Origin: Allobosea lathyri
Lineage (GTDB): Bacteria > Pseudomonadota > Alphaproteobacteria > Rhizobiales > Beijerinckiaceae
Length of the DNA: 64,000 nt
Assembly: GCF_900108245.1 (NCBI RefSeq)
Contig: NZ_FNUY01000013.1
Location: 1-64,000 of the forward strand
Direction: 5' to 3'
Positions 57,795 through 64,000 of this stretch are shown one piece after another. The position numbers and the translations under genes were made by a program. The notes below the pieces were generated by a model. That model was not told where the DNA came from. It searched no databases and saw nothing but the letters and a program-made list of their open reading frames with translations. Within the stretch, counting starts at the first letter, position 1. Each line of letters starts with the position of its first letter.

Positions 57795-58784
57795 ATGCTC
57801 GTGAACACTGCCAGACGAATTGCGCTTGGGGGGCTCCTGGCCCTCGGGCTCGCCGCGCCCGCCTCGGCGCAGACTTTCCCCAGCCGCCCCGTCACCCTGA
57901 TCGTGCCCTTCGCGGCCGGCGGCCCCAGCGACGTGATCGCCCGCCTGGTCGGCGACCATATGGGGCGCACGCTCGGCCAGCAGTTCGTGGTCGAGAACGT
58001 CGCGGGCGCCGGCGGCACGGCCGGAGCCAAACGCCTGCTGACGGCGGAAGCGGACGGCTATGTCCTGCTGATCCATCACCTTGCTCTGGCGGCAGCGCCC
58101 GCGCTCTACAATAATCTCGGCTACGACACCCAGACGGCCTTCGCCCCCGTGGGCCTCGTCAATGCCGGCCCCATGGTGATCGCGGGCAAGCTCGCTCTGC
58201 CACCTGTCGACGCAAAATCGTTCTTTCCCTTTGCCAAGGCCCAGGCGGAAAAGCTGACCATCGCTCATGCCGGCGTCGGCTCGAACGCGCATCTCTGCGC
58301 CGTGCTGATGTCGCAGGCGCTCGGCGCGAAATTCGCGCAGGTCGCCTATCGCGGTACCGGCCCCGCCATGAACGACCTGGTCGCCGGACAGGTCGACATG
58401 CTCTGCGACCAGTCGACCACCGCCGTCCCGCAGATCCAGGGCGACAAGATTCGCGCCTATGCGGTCACCTCGACCGAACGGCTCGGCGTGCTGCCGAATA
58501 CGCCAACGGTGCGCGAAACCGGCGTCGATCTGGAAATGACGATCTGGCACGGGCTCTACGCGCCCAAAGGCACGCCAGCGCCGGTGCTCGACCGGCTGAA
58601 CACGGCGCTGCGGGCCGCCCTGAAGGACCCGACCGTGCTCGATCGCTTCAAATCCGTCGGCACCAACGCCTTTCCGGAGACGGAATGGACCCGCGAGGCC
58701 CATGCCAAGCGCTTTGGCGCCGAGATCGCGAAATGGGCCGCTTCGCTCAAGGCTGCCGGCGTAAATCCGCAGAACGTCAACTAG
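57795..58784 (+). CDS. Bug/TctC family tripartite tricarboxylate transporter binding protein
   Basis: 329 aa periplasmic binding protein with a signal peptide (ARRIALGGLLALGLAAPASA). Typical TctC blocks: FPSRPVTLIVPFAAGGPSDV, GQQFVVENVAGAGGTAGAKR, DTQTAFAPVGLVNAGPMVI, VAYRGTGPAMNDLVAGQVDM and GLYAPKGTPAPVLDRLNTAL. Such proteins feed carboxylates to TctAB membrane partners, which are not in the window. Being downstream of suyR and on its strand, it could deliver sulfolactate, but orphan Bug proteins are common and may only sense a ligand. GGAGG stands before the ATG at 57795. Confidence 0.87.
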   Translation: MLVNTARRIALGGLLALGLAAPASAQTFPSRPVTLIVPFAAGGPSDVIARLVGDHMGRTLGQQFVVENVAGAGGTAGAKRLLTAEADGYVLLIHHLALAAAPALYNNLGYDTQTAFAPVGLVNAGPMVIAGKLALPPVDAKSFFPFAKAQAEKLTIAHAGVGSNAHLCAVLMSQALGAKFAQVAYRGTGPAMNDLVAGQVDMLCDQSTTAVPQIQGDKIRAYAVTSTERLGVLPNTPTVRETGVDLEMTIWHGLYAPKGTPAPVLDRLNTALRAALKDPTVLDRFKSVGTNAFPETEWTREAHAKRFGAEIAKWAASLKAAGVNPQNVN

Positions 58785-58848
58785 TCGCAACCGCCGCCTA
58801 ACGCACGCGCCGCTCGCAGGATGCGGCGGCGCGTGCTACCGGCGGTTC

Positions 58849-59340
58849 ATGTCAAGCAATGTCGTGCCACTCGAAACGTTTCTGGGCCTGCCGGACCATG
58901 CCCGACTGCTGGGGCTCGATCTCGGTACCAAGACGATCGGCCTCGCGCTGTCCGATGTCGAACGGCAGATCGCCACGCCGCTGGAAACGATCAAACGCGT
59001 CAAATTCGGCGTCGATGTCGCCGCTCTGTTGAAGATCGCTGACAAATATCAGGTCGCCGGCCTCGTCATCGGCCTACCGCTCAACATGGACGGCTCGGAG
59101 GGCCCGCGCGTCCAGTCGACCCGCGCCTTCGTGCGCAACCTCGTGCCGCTGACGCCCCTGCCGATCGTCTTCTGGGACGAACGCATGTCGACCATGGCCG
59201 TGACCCGGACGTTGCTCGATGCCGATGCGTCCCGCGCCAAGCGCGCCTCGGTCGTCGACAAGATGGCAGCCGCGTACATCCTGCAAGGCGCGCTCGATCG
59301 CTTGATGCGCATGCCGCCGGACGAGCCAACCGAGGATTGA
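58849..59340 (+). CDS. ruvX: Putative pre-16S rRNA nuclease / Holliday-junction resolvase YqgF
   Basis: 163 aa RNase H-fold nuclease needed for 5' end processing of 16S rRNA. Motifs are LLGLDLGTKTIGLALSDVER (first catalytic Asp), GLVIGLPLNMDGSEGPR, PIVFWDERMSTMAVTR (second acid) and ASVVDKMAAAYILQGAL (third Asp). In many alphaproteobacteria ruvX is adjacent and divergent to gatC; here it is about 10 kb from gatC with the sulfolactate cassette between them. Confidence 0.93.
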   Translation: MSSNVVPLETFLGLPDHARLLGLDLGTKTIGLALSDVERQIATPLETIKRVKFGVDVAALLKIADKYQVAGLVIGLPLNMDGSEGPRVQSTRAFVRNLVPLTPLPIVFWDERMSTMAVTRTLLDADASRAKRASVVDKMAAAYILQGALDRLMRMPPDEPTED

Positions 59341-59351
59341 GACAAGAAAAT

Positions 59352-59376
59352 GCCGCCCCGGCCTGGCCGGAGCGGC
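59352..59376 (+). terminator. Hairpin after ruvX
   Basis: GCCGCCCCGGCC and GGCCGGAGCGGC pair with one mismatch around a single-base loop; GCTTT follows. A likely but weak intrinsic terminator in the convergent gap of ruvX and the next gene. Confidence 0.5.
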
Positions 59377-59407
59377 GCTTTCGAATGCCGGGCTGGATTG
59401 CGCTCCC

Positions 59408-59764
59408 TTACGGGATGATCACGCCCTGCTTGAAGGCCTTCTTCTGGGCCCGGCGATGATTCTTCACGGCGCGCTTCTGGTCCTCGATGCTCATTCCGGC
59501 GAGCGGATTGGCATTGCCGCCCCGAGGCCCCCGGCCATAGCCGTCACCACGACCATAGTCGCGGCCGCGATCATAGCCGCCGCGGTCATAATCCCGACCA
59601 CGTCCGTAATTGTCGCCCCCACGGTCATATCGTTCACGGCGCTCGTAACCACGATCGCGCTCATAGCCGCCCCCGTAATACTGGGCCGAAGCGGGCTGAG
59701 CCCAAACCAGAGCCGTCGCCAGCAAGCCGAAGCCAGCTGCCAGCGCCTGTCGAACCGATATCAT
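59408..59764 (-). CDS. Exported Gly/Arg/Tyr/Asp-repeat protein
   Basis: 118 aa with a signal peptide (MISVRQALAAGFGLLATALV, cleavage at ASAQY). The middle (about residues 28-85) is a low-complexity run of Tyr-Asp-Arg-Gly units such as RYDRGGDNYGRGRDYDRGGY. The C-terminus is a charged helix (SIEDQKRAVKNHRRAQKKAF). Probably disordered in the periplasm or wall. I know no function for it. Start ATG 59764; the frame is open upstream but not plausible. A 16-bp tandem repeat lies just upstream. Confidence 0.75.
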   Translation of the reverse strand: MISVRQALAAGFGLLATALVWAQPASAQYYGGGYERDRGYERRERYDRGGDNYGRGRDYDRGGYDRGRDYGRGDGYGRGPRGGNANPLAGMSIEDQKRAVKNHRRAQKKAFKQGVIIP

Positions 59765-59800
59765 CTCGTAATCCCCCAAAGCCTGAAGCGGCTGCTCAAA

Positions 59801-59850
59801 TGTCGTGTAGGCCAAGTGTCGTGTAGGCCGAGTTGTAGGCCAAGTGTCGT
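59801..59850. repeat. 16-bp tandem repeat upstream of the Gly/Arg-rich protein gene
   Basis: TGTCGTGTAGGCCAAG is followed by TGTCGTGTAGGCCGAG and a shortened unit TTGTAGGCCAAG, then TGTCGTCTGTG. It starts 36 bp before the start codon of the minus-strand gene, in its leader or promoter. Confidence 0.8.
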
Positions 59851-59984
59851 CTGTGCCCGCTATCGCTTGCGAACGAAGTAGCACGGCTGTCGTGAAGGAA
59901 ATCCGAAGCCAGGGATGACCGGAAGCTTCGAGGTATCCTGCGCGCCCCAAACGAGCGCGCAGGAGAAGGAGCCTGGATCAGACT

Positions 59985-60416
59985 TCAGCGATGATCGCGG
60001 AAGTCGTAAGGGGCATAATAGCGCCTGCCATAAACCGGCGCGGCATAGACGGGCCCGCCATAGACCGGCGCTGCATAGACCGGCGCGCCATAGGCGTAGC
60101 CGTCATCATAATAATACGGGTCGGCGTAGGCGCTGCGGTTCGCGGCAATCGCTGCGGCACCCAGAATTCCGAGGCCCACGGCACCTGCCACGGCCGCGCC
60201 ACGACCGCCGCCATACCAGCCATTGCGGTATCCACGATATCCACCGTGATATCCGCGGTATCCGCGGTATTGCGTGTATTCCGCCGCAGCCTTGTCCAGC
60301 CTCGACGCGTCCACAGCCGGGCGCGTTTCGCCGGCGAAGGCCGGAGCGACCGAACCTGCCGAGACCACACTGATCGAAGCCAGCGCGATGATGGCGGTTT
60401 TCCTGAGAGACATCAT
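59985..60416 (-). CDS. Exported Gly/Tyr-rich protein with repeated PVYAAPVYG motifs
   Basis: 143 aa. A signal peptide (MSLRKTAIIALASISVVSAG, cleavage near APAFA) is followed by a Gly/Tyr-rich stretch (YRGYRGYHGGYRGYRNGWYG), a hydrophobic Ala/Gly helix (AAVAGAVGLGILGAAAIAAN) and a tail of PVYAAPVYGGPVYAAPVYG repeats. Similar glycine-zipper-like proteins are common in rhizobia; their role is unclear, perhaps in the envelope. ATG 60416 has AGGAGA at good distance. Same strand as the other low-complexity gene, but 220 bp away. Confidence 0.77.
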   Translation of the reverse strand: MMSLRKTAIIALASISVVSAGSVAPAFAGETRPAVDASRLDKAAAEYTQYRGYRGYHGGYRGYRNGWYGGGRGAAVAGAVGLGILGAAAIAANRSAYADPYYYDDGYAYGAPVYAAPVYGGPVYAAPVYGRRYYAPYDFRDHR

Positions 60417-60688
60417 GATCGTATCTCCTGTTTTCGGGCTCTCCCGAAGATGAGGACAGGTTCGCGCAGTCCGGTTGAATGGCGCGTGAACCAATCGCGG
60501 CTGGATTGCGGCGGGCGCAACGCCCTCTCCGCCCTCAGCCCTTGTCCCCGAACGGCCGCCGTGAAAGGAAGCTATCAGCGCTTCCCAAGACAGCACCTGT
60601 CCATCAACGACGAGCGGAGCCGGTTGTTCCGGGTCGCGGCGGACAGGCGGGCATCTTGGACCCGGCGCAGCCCGACCTGGATCGCACA

Positions 60689-61603
60689 ATGCTCGACAGC
60701 CTGATCGCCGTATTTCTCGTCATCGCGACCGGCTGGGCGCTCAAGACAAGCGGGATCGTTTCAGCCGCGCATTGGGGTGGCGTCGAGCGCCTGACCTATC
60801 AGGTGCTGTTTCCGGCCGTCGTGATCCATACCTTGGCCACCGCCGACCTGAGCCGGCTTCCCGTCGTGGCGATGGGGCTGAGCCTGGTATTCTCGATTCT
60901 CAGCGTAGCGGCGCTTCTGCTCCTCTGCCGCCCGCTGATGGCGCGGATCGGCATAGACGGCCCGGCCTTCACCTCGATCTTCCAGGGGTCGGTGCGCTGG
61001 AACACCTTCGTCGCGCTGGCGCTTGCCGCAGGCTTGAGTGGCCGTACCGGTGCGACACTGATGGCCATCGCGGTTGCCGCCATGATCCCCCTGCTCAACG
61101 TGCTCTGCGTCCTCGTTCTGGCGCGTTACGCGAATGGACGGCCGATGGGCGCAGCAGCGACCGCCCGTTCGATCGCGCTCAACCCGTTTATCTGGTCCTC
61201 GGTTCTCGGCCTTGCGCTCAACCAGATGCAGTGGATGCTGCCGACCGCCCTGACCACCTATGTCGACGTGCTCGGCCGCGCCGCGCTCGGCGTCGGGCTC
61301 CTGGTCGTCGGCGCCGGCCTCGATCTGCGCCGGCTGGCGCGACCGCGCCTGGCCCACGGCATCGCCATCGGCCTGAAGCTCGTCGTCATGCCGCTGGTCG
61401 CCTGGTTTTTCGCGCGGCAACTCGGCGTCTCCGGCCCGGCCCTGACCATGACGATCGTGGCTTCGGCTGTTCCGACCGCAACGGCTGCTTATTTCCTGGC
61501 ACGAGATCTGGGAGGCGATGCACCTCTGATGGCTGAGATCACGACCATGCAAACGCTGCTCGCGCTTGCGACGCTTCCGGTCGCTGTGCTGTTGCTCGGG
61601 TGA
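60689..61603 (+). CDS. AEC family transporter (auxin efflux carrier-like)
   Basis: 304 aa membrane protein with about ten helices: MLDSLIAVFLVIATGWALKT at the start, VRWNTFVALALAAGLSG in the middle, LGRAALGVGLLVVGAGLDLR and SAVPTATAAYFLARDLGGD near the end, all typical of the AEC/BASS-related family. Homologues export or import malate, malonate and other small anions. Substrate unknown; it lies alone after the low-complexity genes. Start chosen at 60689 where the first helix begins. Confidence 0.87.
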   Translation: MLDSLIAVFLVIATGWALKTSGIVSAAHWGGVERLTYQVLFPAVVIHTLATADLSRLPVVAMGLSLVFSILSVAALLLLCRPLMARIGIDGPAFTSIFQGSVRWNTFVALALAAGLSGRTGATLMAIAVAAMIPLLNVLCVLVLARYANGRPMGAAATARSIALNPFIWSSVLGLALNQMQWMLPTALTTYVDVLGRAALGVGLLVVGAGLDLRRLARPRLAHGIAIGLKLVVMPLVAWFFARQLGVSGPALTMTIVASAVPTATAAYFLARDLGGDAPLMAEITTMQTLLALATLPVAVLLLG

Positions 61604-61614
61604 ACAATCCTCGC

Positions 61615-61644
61615 TTGAGATTCAACTTAAATACACGCTATGAT
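61615..61644 (+). promoter_or_regulatory. Candidate sigma-70 promoter for the small-protein pair
   Basis: TTGAGA (61615-61620) and TATGAT (61639-61644) are separated by 18 bp of AT-rich sequence, a good match to the housekeeping consensus, 88 bp before the start of the first small gene. Confidence 0.5.
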
Positions 61645-61731
61645 TGTATATGCTCAGTCGAACCGTGAGATGCCGGAACGGAACTGACACATCAGAGCAT
61701 GTTTCCGGCACGCAGGTGTGAGTCCAGCCCG

Positions 61732-62031
61732 ATGAAATCCAGAGCGCCAACCCCACTCTTACCGGGTGAGAATGAGGATATGGATGCCGAAAGGGGTGGG
61801 GACGTCACGCCGCCCCCGGACGACGAGGGAGACGAGAGCGCCTCGCGCGGAACGCAATTGGAGGTTGCATCCTATATCGAAATCCTCAGCGCCGAGCTCA
61901 GCGAAATGGCGAAGGCGGCCGACCTGAAGAGCCTTGCGTATTTTCTGGAGATGGCGCGGCTGGAGGCTTCGATCCAGGTCGAGCGTCACGCCATGTCGAT
62001 GTCGATGTCGATGTCGATGTCGGAGAGCTAG
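61732..62031 (+). CDS. Small helical protein, first of a paralogous pair
   Basis: 99 aa. An acidic disordered N-part (ENEDMDAERGGDVTPPPDDE) precedes the helical core VASYIEILSAELSEMAKAAD, then LKSLAYFLEMARLEASIQVE. The C-terminus is MSMSMSMSMS, encoded by five exact ATGTCG units (61993-62022). The core matches the gene at 62114-62398 (IExILxELxxxAxAAxLxxL-YFxExxRxEAxxQ), so they are tandem paralogues. Similar anonymous proteins occur widely in rhizobia. The start could also be an ATG 33 nt earlier; no clear ribosome-binding site decides it. Confidence 0.7.
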   Translation: MKSRAPTPLLPGENEDMDAERGGDVTPPPDDEGDESASRGTQLEVASYIEILSAELSEMAKAADLKSLAYFLEMARLEASIQVERHAMSMSMSMSMSES

Positions 62032-62113
62032 CTGCAATCCGGCGCATAATCACCATCGAATATTAAACTATCGATTGCATTAAGCGGCAATCACACGCCA
62101 GAGATGCAATATT

Positions 62114-62398
62114 ATGGAACCTCCCCTCGGCGCAGCCATCGCTGCACCAACACGAGCCGCCGAAGCGACCAGCGCCAGTCAGCCCTCCGCGACTGCTCCC
62201 TCGGCAACCGCGCAAAACGCCCTCGCTCCTGAGCAGCATCGCCAGCGGCGCTTCGAGGCCTCGCATCATATCGAGACCATCCTGGGCGAGCTCGGAACGA
62301 TTGCTGAAGCGGCCAACCTCATGCATCTGCACTATTTTATCGAGCTCACGCGGCAGGAAGCGAAAAACCAGACGCAGCGCGACAGGCCCGACCGGTAG
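62114..62398 (+). CDS. Small helical protein, second of a paralogous pair
   Basis: 94 aa with an Ala/Pro/Ser-rich N-terminal half (about residues 1-45) and a helical core ASHHIETILGELGTIAEAAN, then LMHLHYFIELTRQEAKNQTQ. The core is recognisably related to the preceding gene's product, 82 bp upstream on the same strand. No signal peptide, membrane helix or catalytic motif is visible. Function unknown; a regulatory or scaffolding role is only a guess. Confidence 0.7.
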   Translation: MEPPLGAAIAAPTRAAEATSASQPSATAPSATAQNALAPEQHRQRRFEASHHIETILGELGTIAEAANLMHLHYFIELTRQEAKNQTQRDRPDR

Positions 62399-62419
62399 CG
62401 TCGGAGCGTCTCCGCCGGC

Positions 62420-63640
62420 TCAGGGGGCGATGCGCGTCAGAGCTCCGCCGGGATGACGCAGAATCACGCCGTCGAGCTCGAGTTCGAACACGGTATGGTT
62501 GATCTCGCGGGCAGAGCGGCCACTGGCGCGCACCAACTCGTCGACCGAGACCGGAGCCGCCCCGAGCAGGCGCATGACAAGGGCGCGCACCGCTTCGCCA
62601 TCAGCGCCATCCACGAGAGCCGGTGGCTCCATTCCAAGCTGCGGTTCGGGAAGCGGCGCGGACGGGGCAGCCGGCACGCCCGGCAGATCGAGTTCGTCCC
62701 ACAACGTCTGAGACGCGTCCTCCCGCACTCCCTCGCTCATGACCAATGGCAGCTGGCGAAAATCATGGCCGCCGCGCAATAGCGGTTCGAGCGCCTCGAT
62801 GACATGAGCGGCCTCGGCGCATAGCGTCGCCCCCTCGCGAATCAGATGGTTGCCACCCTCCGCACGCGGGTCGAGCGGAGATCCCGGAACGGCGAAGACC
62901 TGCCTCCCCTGCTCATTGGCAAAGCGCGCGGTGATCAGCGAGCCGGATTTGCGGGCGGCTTCCACGACGACCGTGCCCAGCGACAGCCCCGAAACCAGCC
63001 GGTTGCGCCTCGGGAAGTCGCGTCCGCGCGGCTTCCAGCCCAGAGGCATTTCGCTGATAGCCGCGCCCTCCTCCAGCATGCGCCTGAGCAGCGGCAGGTT
63101 CTGGGGCGGATAGACCTCGTCGAGGCCGCCGGCCAGGACGGCGACGCTGCCGCTCGCGACGCTGGCTTCATGGGCTGCGGTATCGATGCCGCGCGCGAGG
63201 CCGGAGACGATGACGAAGCCTGCCTCGCCGAGGTCGCGCGCCAGTCTCGCGGTGAATTTCTGGCCCGCGGCCGAGGCATTACGCGATCCGACCAGCGCCA
63301 CGCTCGGGCGCAGCAGGGCGTCAGCCCGCCCCAGCACGGCGATGAGCGGCGGCGCCGAATCGATCGCCTGCAAGGGCAGCGGATAGGACGCCTCGCCCAG
63401 CGCGATCAGGCTGCCGCCAAGCCGTCGAAGGCTCTCGAACTCGCGTTCGGCGTCCACCAGCGGACATAACCGGACGCTTCGACCGGCCTGCCGGGCAAGT
63501 TCAGGCAAGGCGTCGAGCGCGGCTGCAGCCCCGCCGAAACGGTTCATCAGGGAGCGAAAGGTACGGGGGCCGACGCTTTCGCTGCGGATCAGTCTCAGCC
63601 AATCGAGGCGCTGGCGGTCTGAAAGGACGATGCCAGCCAT
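62420..63640 (-). CDS. dprA: DNA processing protein DprA (Smf)
   Basis: 406 aa. DprA loads RecA onto incoming single-stranded DNA during transformation and is present even in non-competent bacteria. The Rossmann-like core is clear: VALVGSRNASAAGQKFTARL, FVIVSGLARGIDTAAHEASV, VAVLAGGLDEVYPPQNLPL, RNRLVSGLSLGTVVVEAARK and SGSLITARFANEQGRQVFAV. An N-terminal helical region (1-65) and a C-terminal winged helix (about 340-405, LLGAAPVSVDELVRASGRSA) flank it. The start at 63640 removes a 22-residue Cys/Arg-rich stretch. It directly follows plsY. Confidence 0.93.
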   Translation of the reverse strand: MAGIVLSDRQRLDWLRLIRSESVGPRTFRSLMNRFGGAAAALDALPELARQAGRSVRLCPLVDAEREFESLRRLGGSLIALGEASYPLPLQAIDSAPPLIAVLGRADALLRPSVALVGSRNASAAGQKFTARLARDLGEAGFVIVSGLARGIDTAAHEASVASGSVAVLAGGLDEVYPPQNLPLLRRMLEEGAAISEMPLGWKPRGRDFPRRNRLVSGLSLGTVVVEAARKSGSLITARFANEQGRQVFAVPGSPLDPRAEGGNHLIREGATLCAEAAHVIEALEPLLRGGHDFRQLPLVMSEGVREDASQTLWDELDLPGVPAAPSAPLPEPQLGMEPPALVDGADGEAVRALVMRLLGAAPVSVDELVRASGRSAREINHTVFELELDGVILRHPGGALTRIAP

Positions 63641-63647
63641 TTTCGCC

Positions 63648-64000
63648 TCAGCCCTTCTGGCCGATTTTGCCTTCGCGCCCGCGAAGCAGGCGCAGGATGT
63701 TCTCACGATGCGTGATCCACAGGATCACCGTCAGCACTCCCATCAGCAGCGCCGATTGGTAGAGGCCCGGCCAGAACCAGAGCAGGAGCGGCGTCAGCAG
63801 GCTCGCGACCAGTGCCGAAAGCGAGGAATAGCGGGAGAGATAGGCGATGCTGAGCCACAATGCCGCGAACACGATGGCGATCGAGAATTTCAGCGCGATC
63901 AGGACGCCGAGATAGGTCGCGACGCCCTTGCCACCCTTGAACTTGAGCCAGACCGGAAAGACATGGCCGAGAAAGGCGCCGAGCCCCGCAACCAGCGCAG
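63648..64000 (-). CDS. plsY: Acyl-phosphate glycerol-3-phosphate acyltransferase PlsY (partial, runs off right edge)
   Basis: Only the C-terminal 117 codons or so are in the window. The conserved PlsY motif is visible in GHVFPVWLKFKGGKGVAT, followed by hydrophobic helices and the end ILRLLRGREGKIGQKG. The enzyme acylates glycerol-3-phosphate from acyl-phosphate at the inner membrane, the first step to phosphatidic acid. It ends 7 bp before dprA, so the two share a transcript, the common alphaproteobacterial order. Confidence 0.9.
   Translation of the reverse strand, partial: ALVAGLGAFLGHVFPVWLKFKGGKGVATYLGVLIALKFSIAIVFAALWLSIAYLSRYSSLSALVASLLTPLLLWFWPGLYQSALLMGVLTVILWITHRENILRLLRGREGKIGQKG

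Overview
The window is a GC-rich chromosome segment from an alphaproteobacterium of the Hyphomicrobiales (Rhizobiales), most likely Bosea or a close relative. The assignment rests on the Aap amino-acid transporter, HdaA, the NDUFS4-like complex I subunit, GatCAB with a non-discriminating-type AspRS, many conserved small rhizobial proteins, and two families of long imperfect inverted repeats (CCTCATCCTGAGG type and GTCATCCCGG type) typical of intergenic DNA in this order. Genus is inferred, not proven. Most of the window is ordinary housekeeping DNA.

Layout. 1-4857: minus-strand general amino-acid ABC transporter (aapM partial, aapQ, two tandem aapJ paralogues). 5117-6307: metC. 6575-9487: lipid A-type modification operon (ArnT-like GT, DPM-like GT2, LAB_N protein). 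9737-12102: small genes and an integration scar. A 40-bp copy of a tRNA-Arg 3' end and the intact tRNA-Arg gene flank a frameshifted integrase C-terminus. tRNA-Pro and an NDUFS4-like gene follow. 12178-17328: DUF192 protein, a 622-aa secreted protein of unknown function, and a surface-polysaccharide trio (CatB-type acetyltransferase, acyltransferase-3, GT2). 17372-21494: aspS with two trailing lipoproteins, a small secreted protein, rnd. 21644-25349: ppk1-ppx. 25548-31277: desaturase, perM-hda, pgsA, purM-purN. 31205-41923: WYL regulator, Mo-oxidoreductase, MipA/OmpV, ndk, SEL1, DUF2147, GST, two GNATs, gatB. 42167-46578: RND efflux adaptor and pump. 46687-48870: gatC-gatA-chorismate mutase. 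49085-51606: MBL hydrolase and adenine deaminase. 51826-58784: 3-sulfolactate cassette. 58849-64000: ruvX, low-complexity secreted proteins, AEC transporter, paired small helical proteins, dprA, plsY (partial).

The most interesting system is the minus-strand operon suyA-suyB-suyZ-slcC-comC with a divergent GntR/HutC regulator and an orphan Bug-type binding protein. Together these would racemise sulfolactate through sulfopyruvate (two dehydrogenases of opposite stereospecificity), cleave it to pyruvate plus sulfite (SuyAB) and export sulfur oxyanion (SuyZ). A perfect 14-bp palindrome sits 2 nt before the regulator start and overlaps a plausible -10 element. A family-B repeat lies between suyA and suyB. 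The cassette lies between gatC and ruvX.

Other points of interest are the tRNA-Arg integration scar, an AT-rich intergenic block near 36.1 kb with three dyads, and short 6-17 bp tandem repeats at several sites. No CRISPR array, complete insertion sequence, rRNA gene or replication origin was seen.
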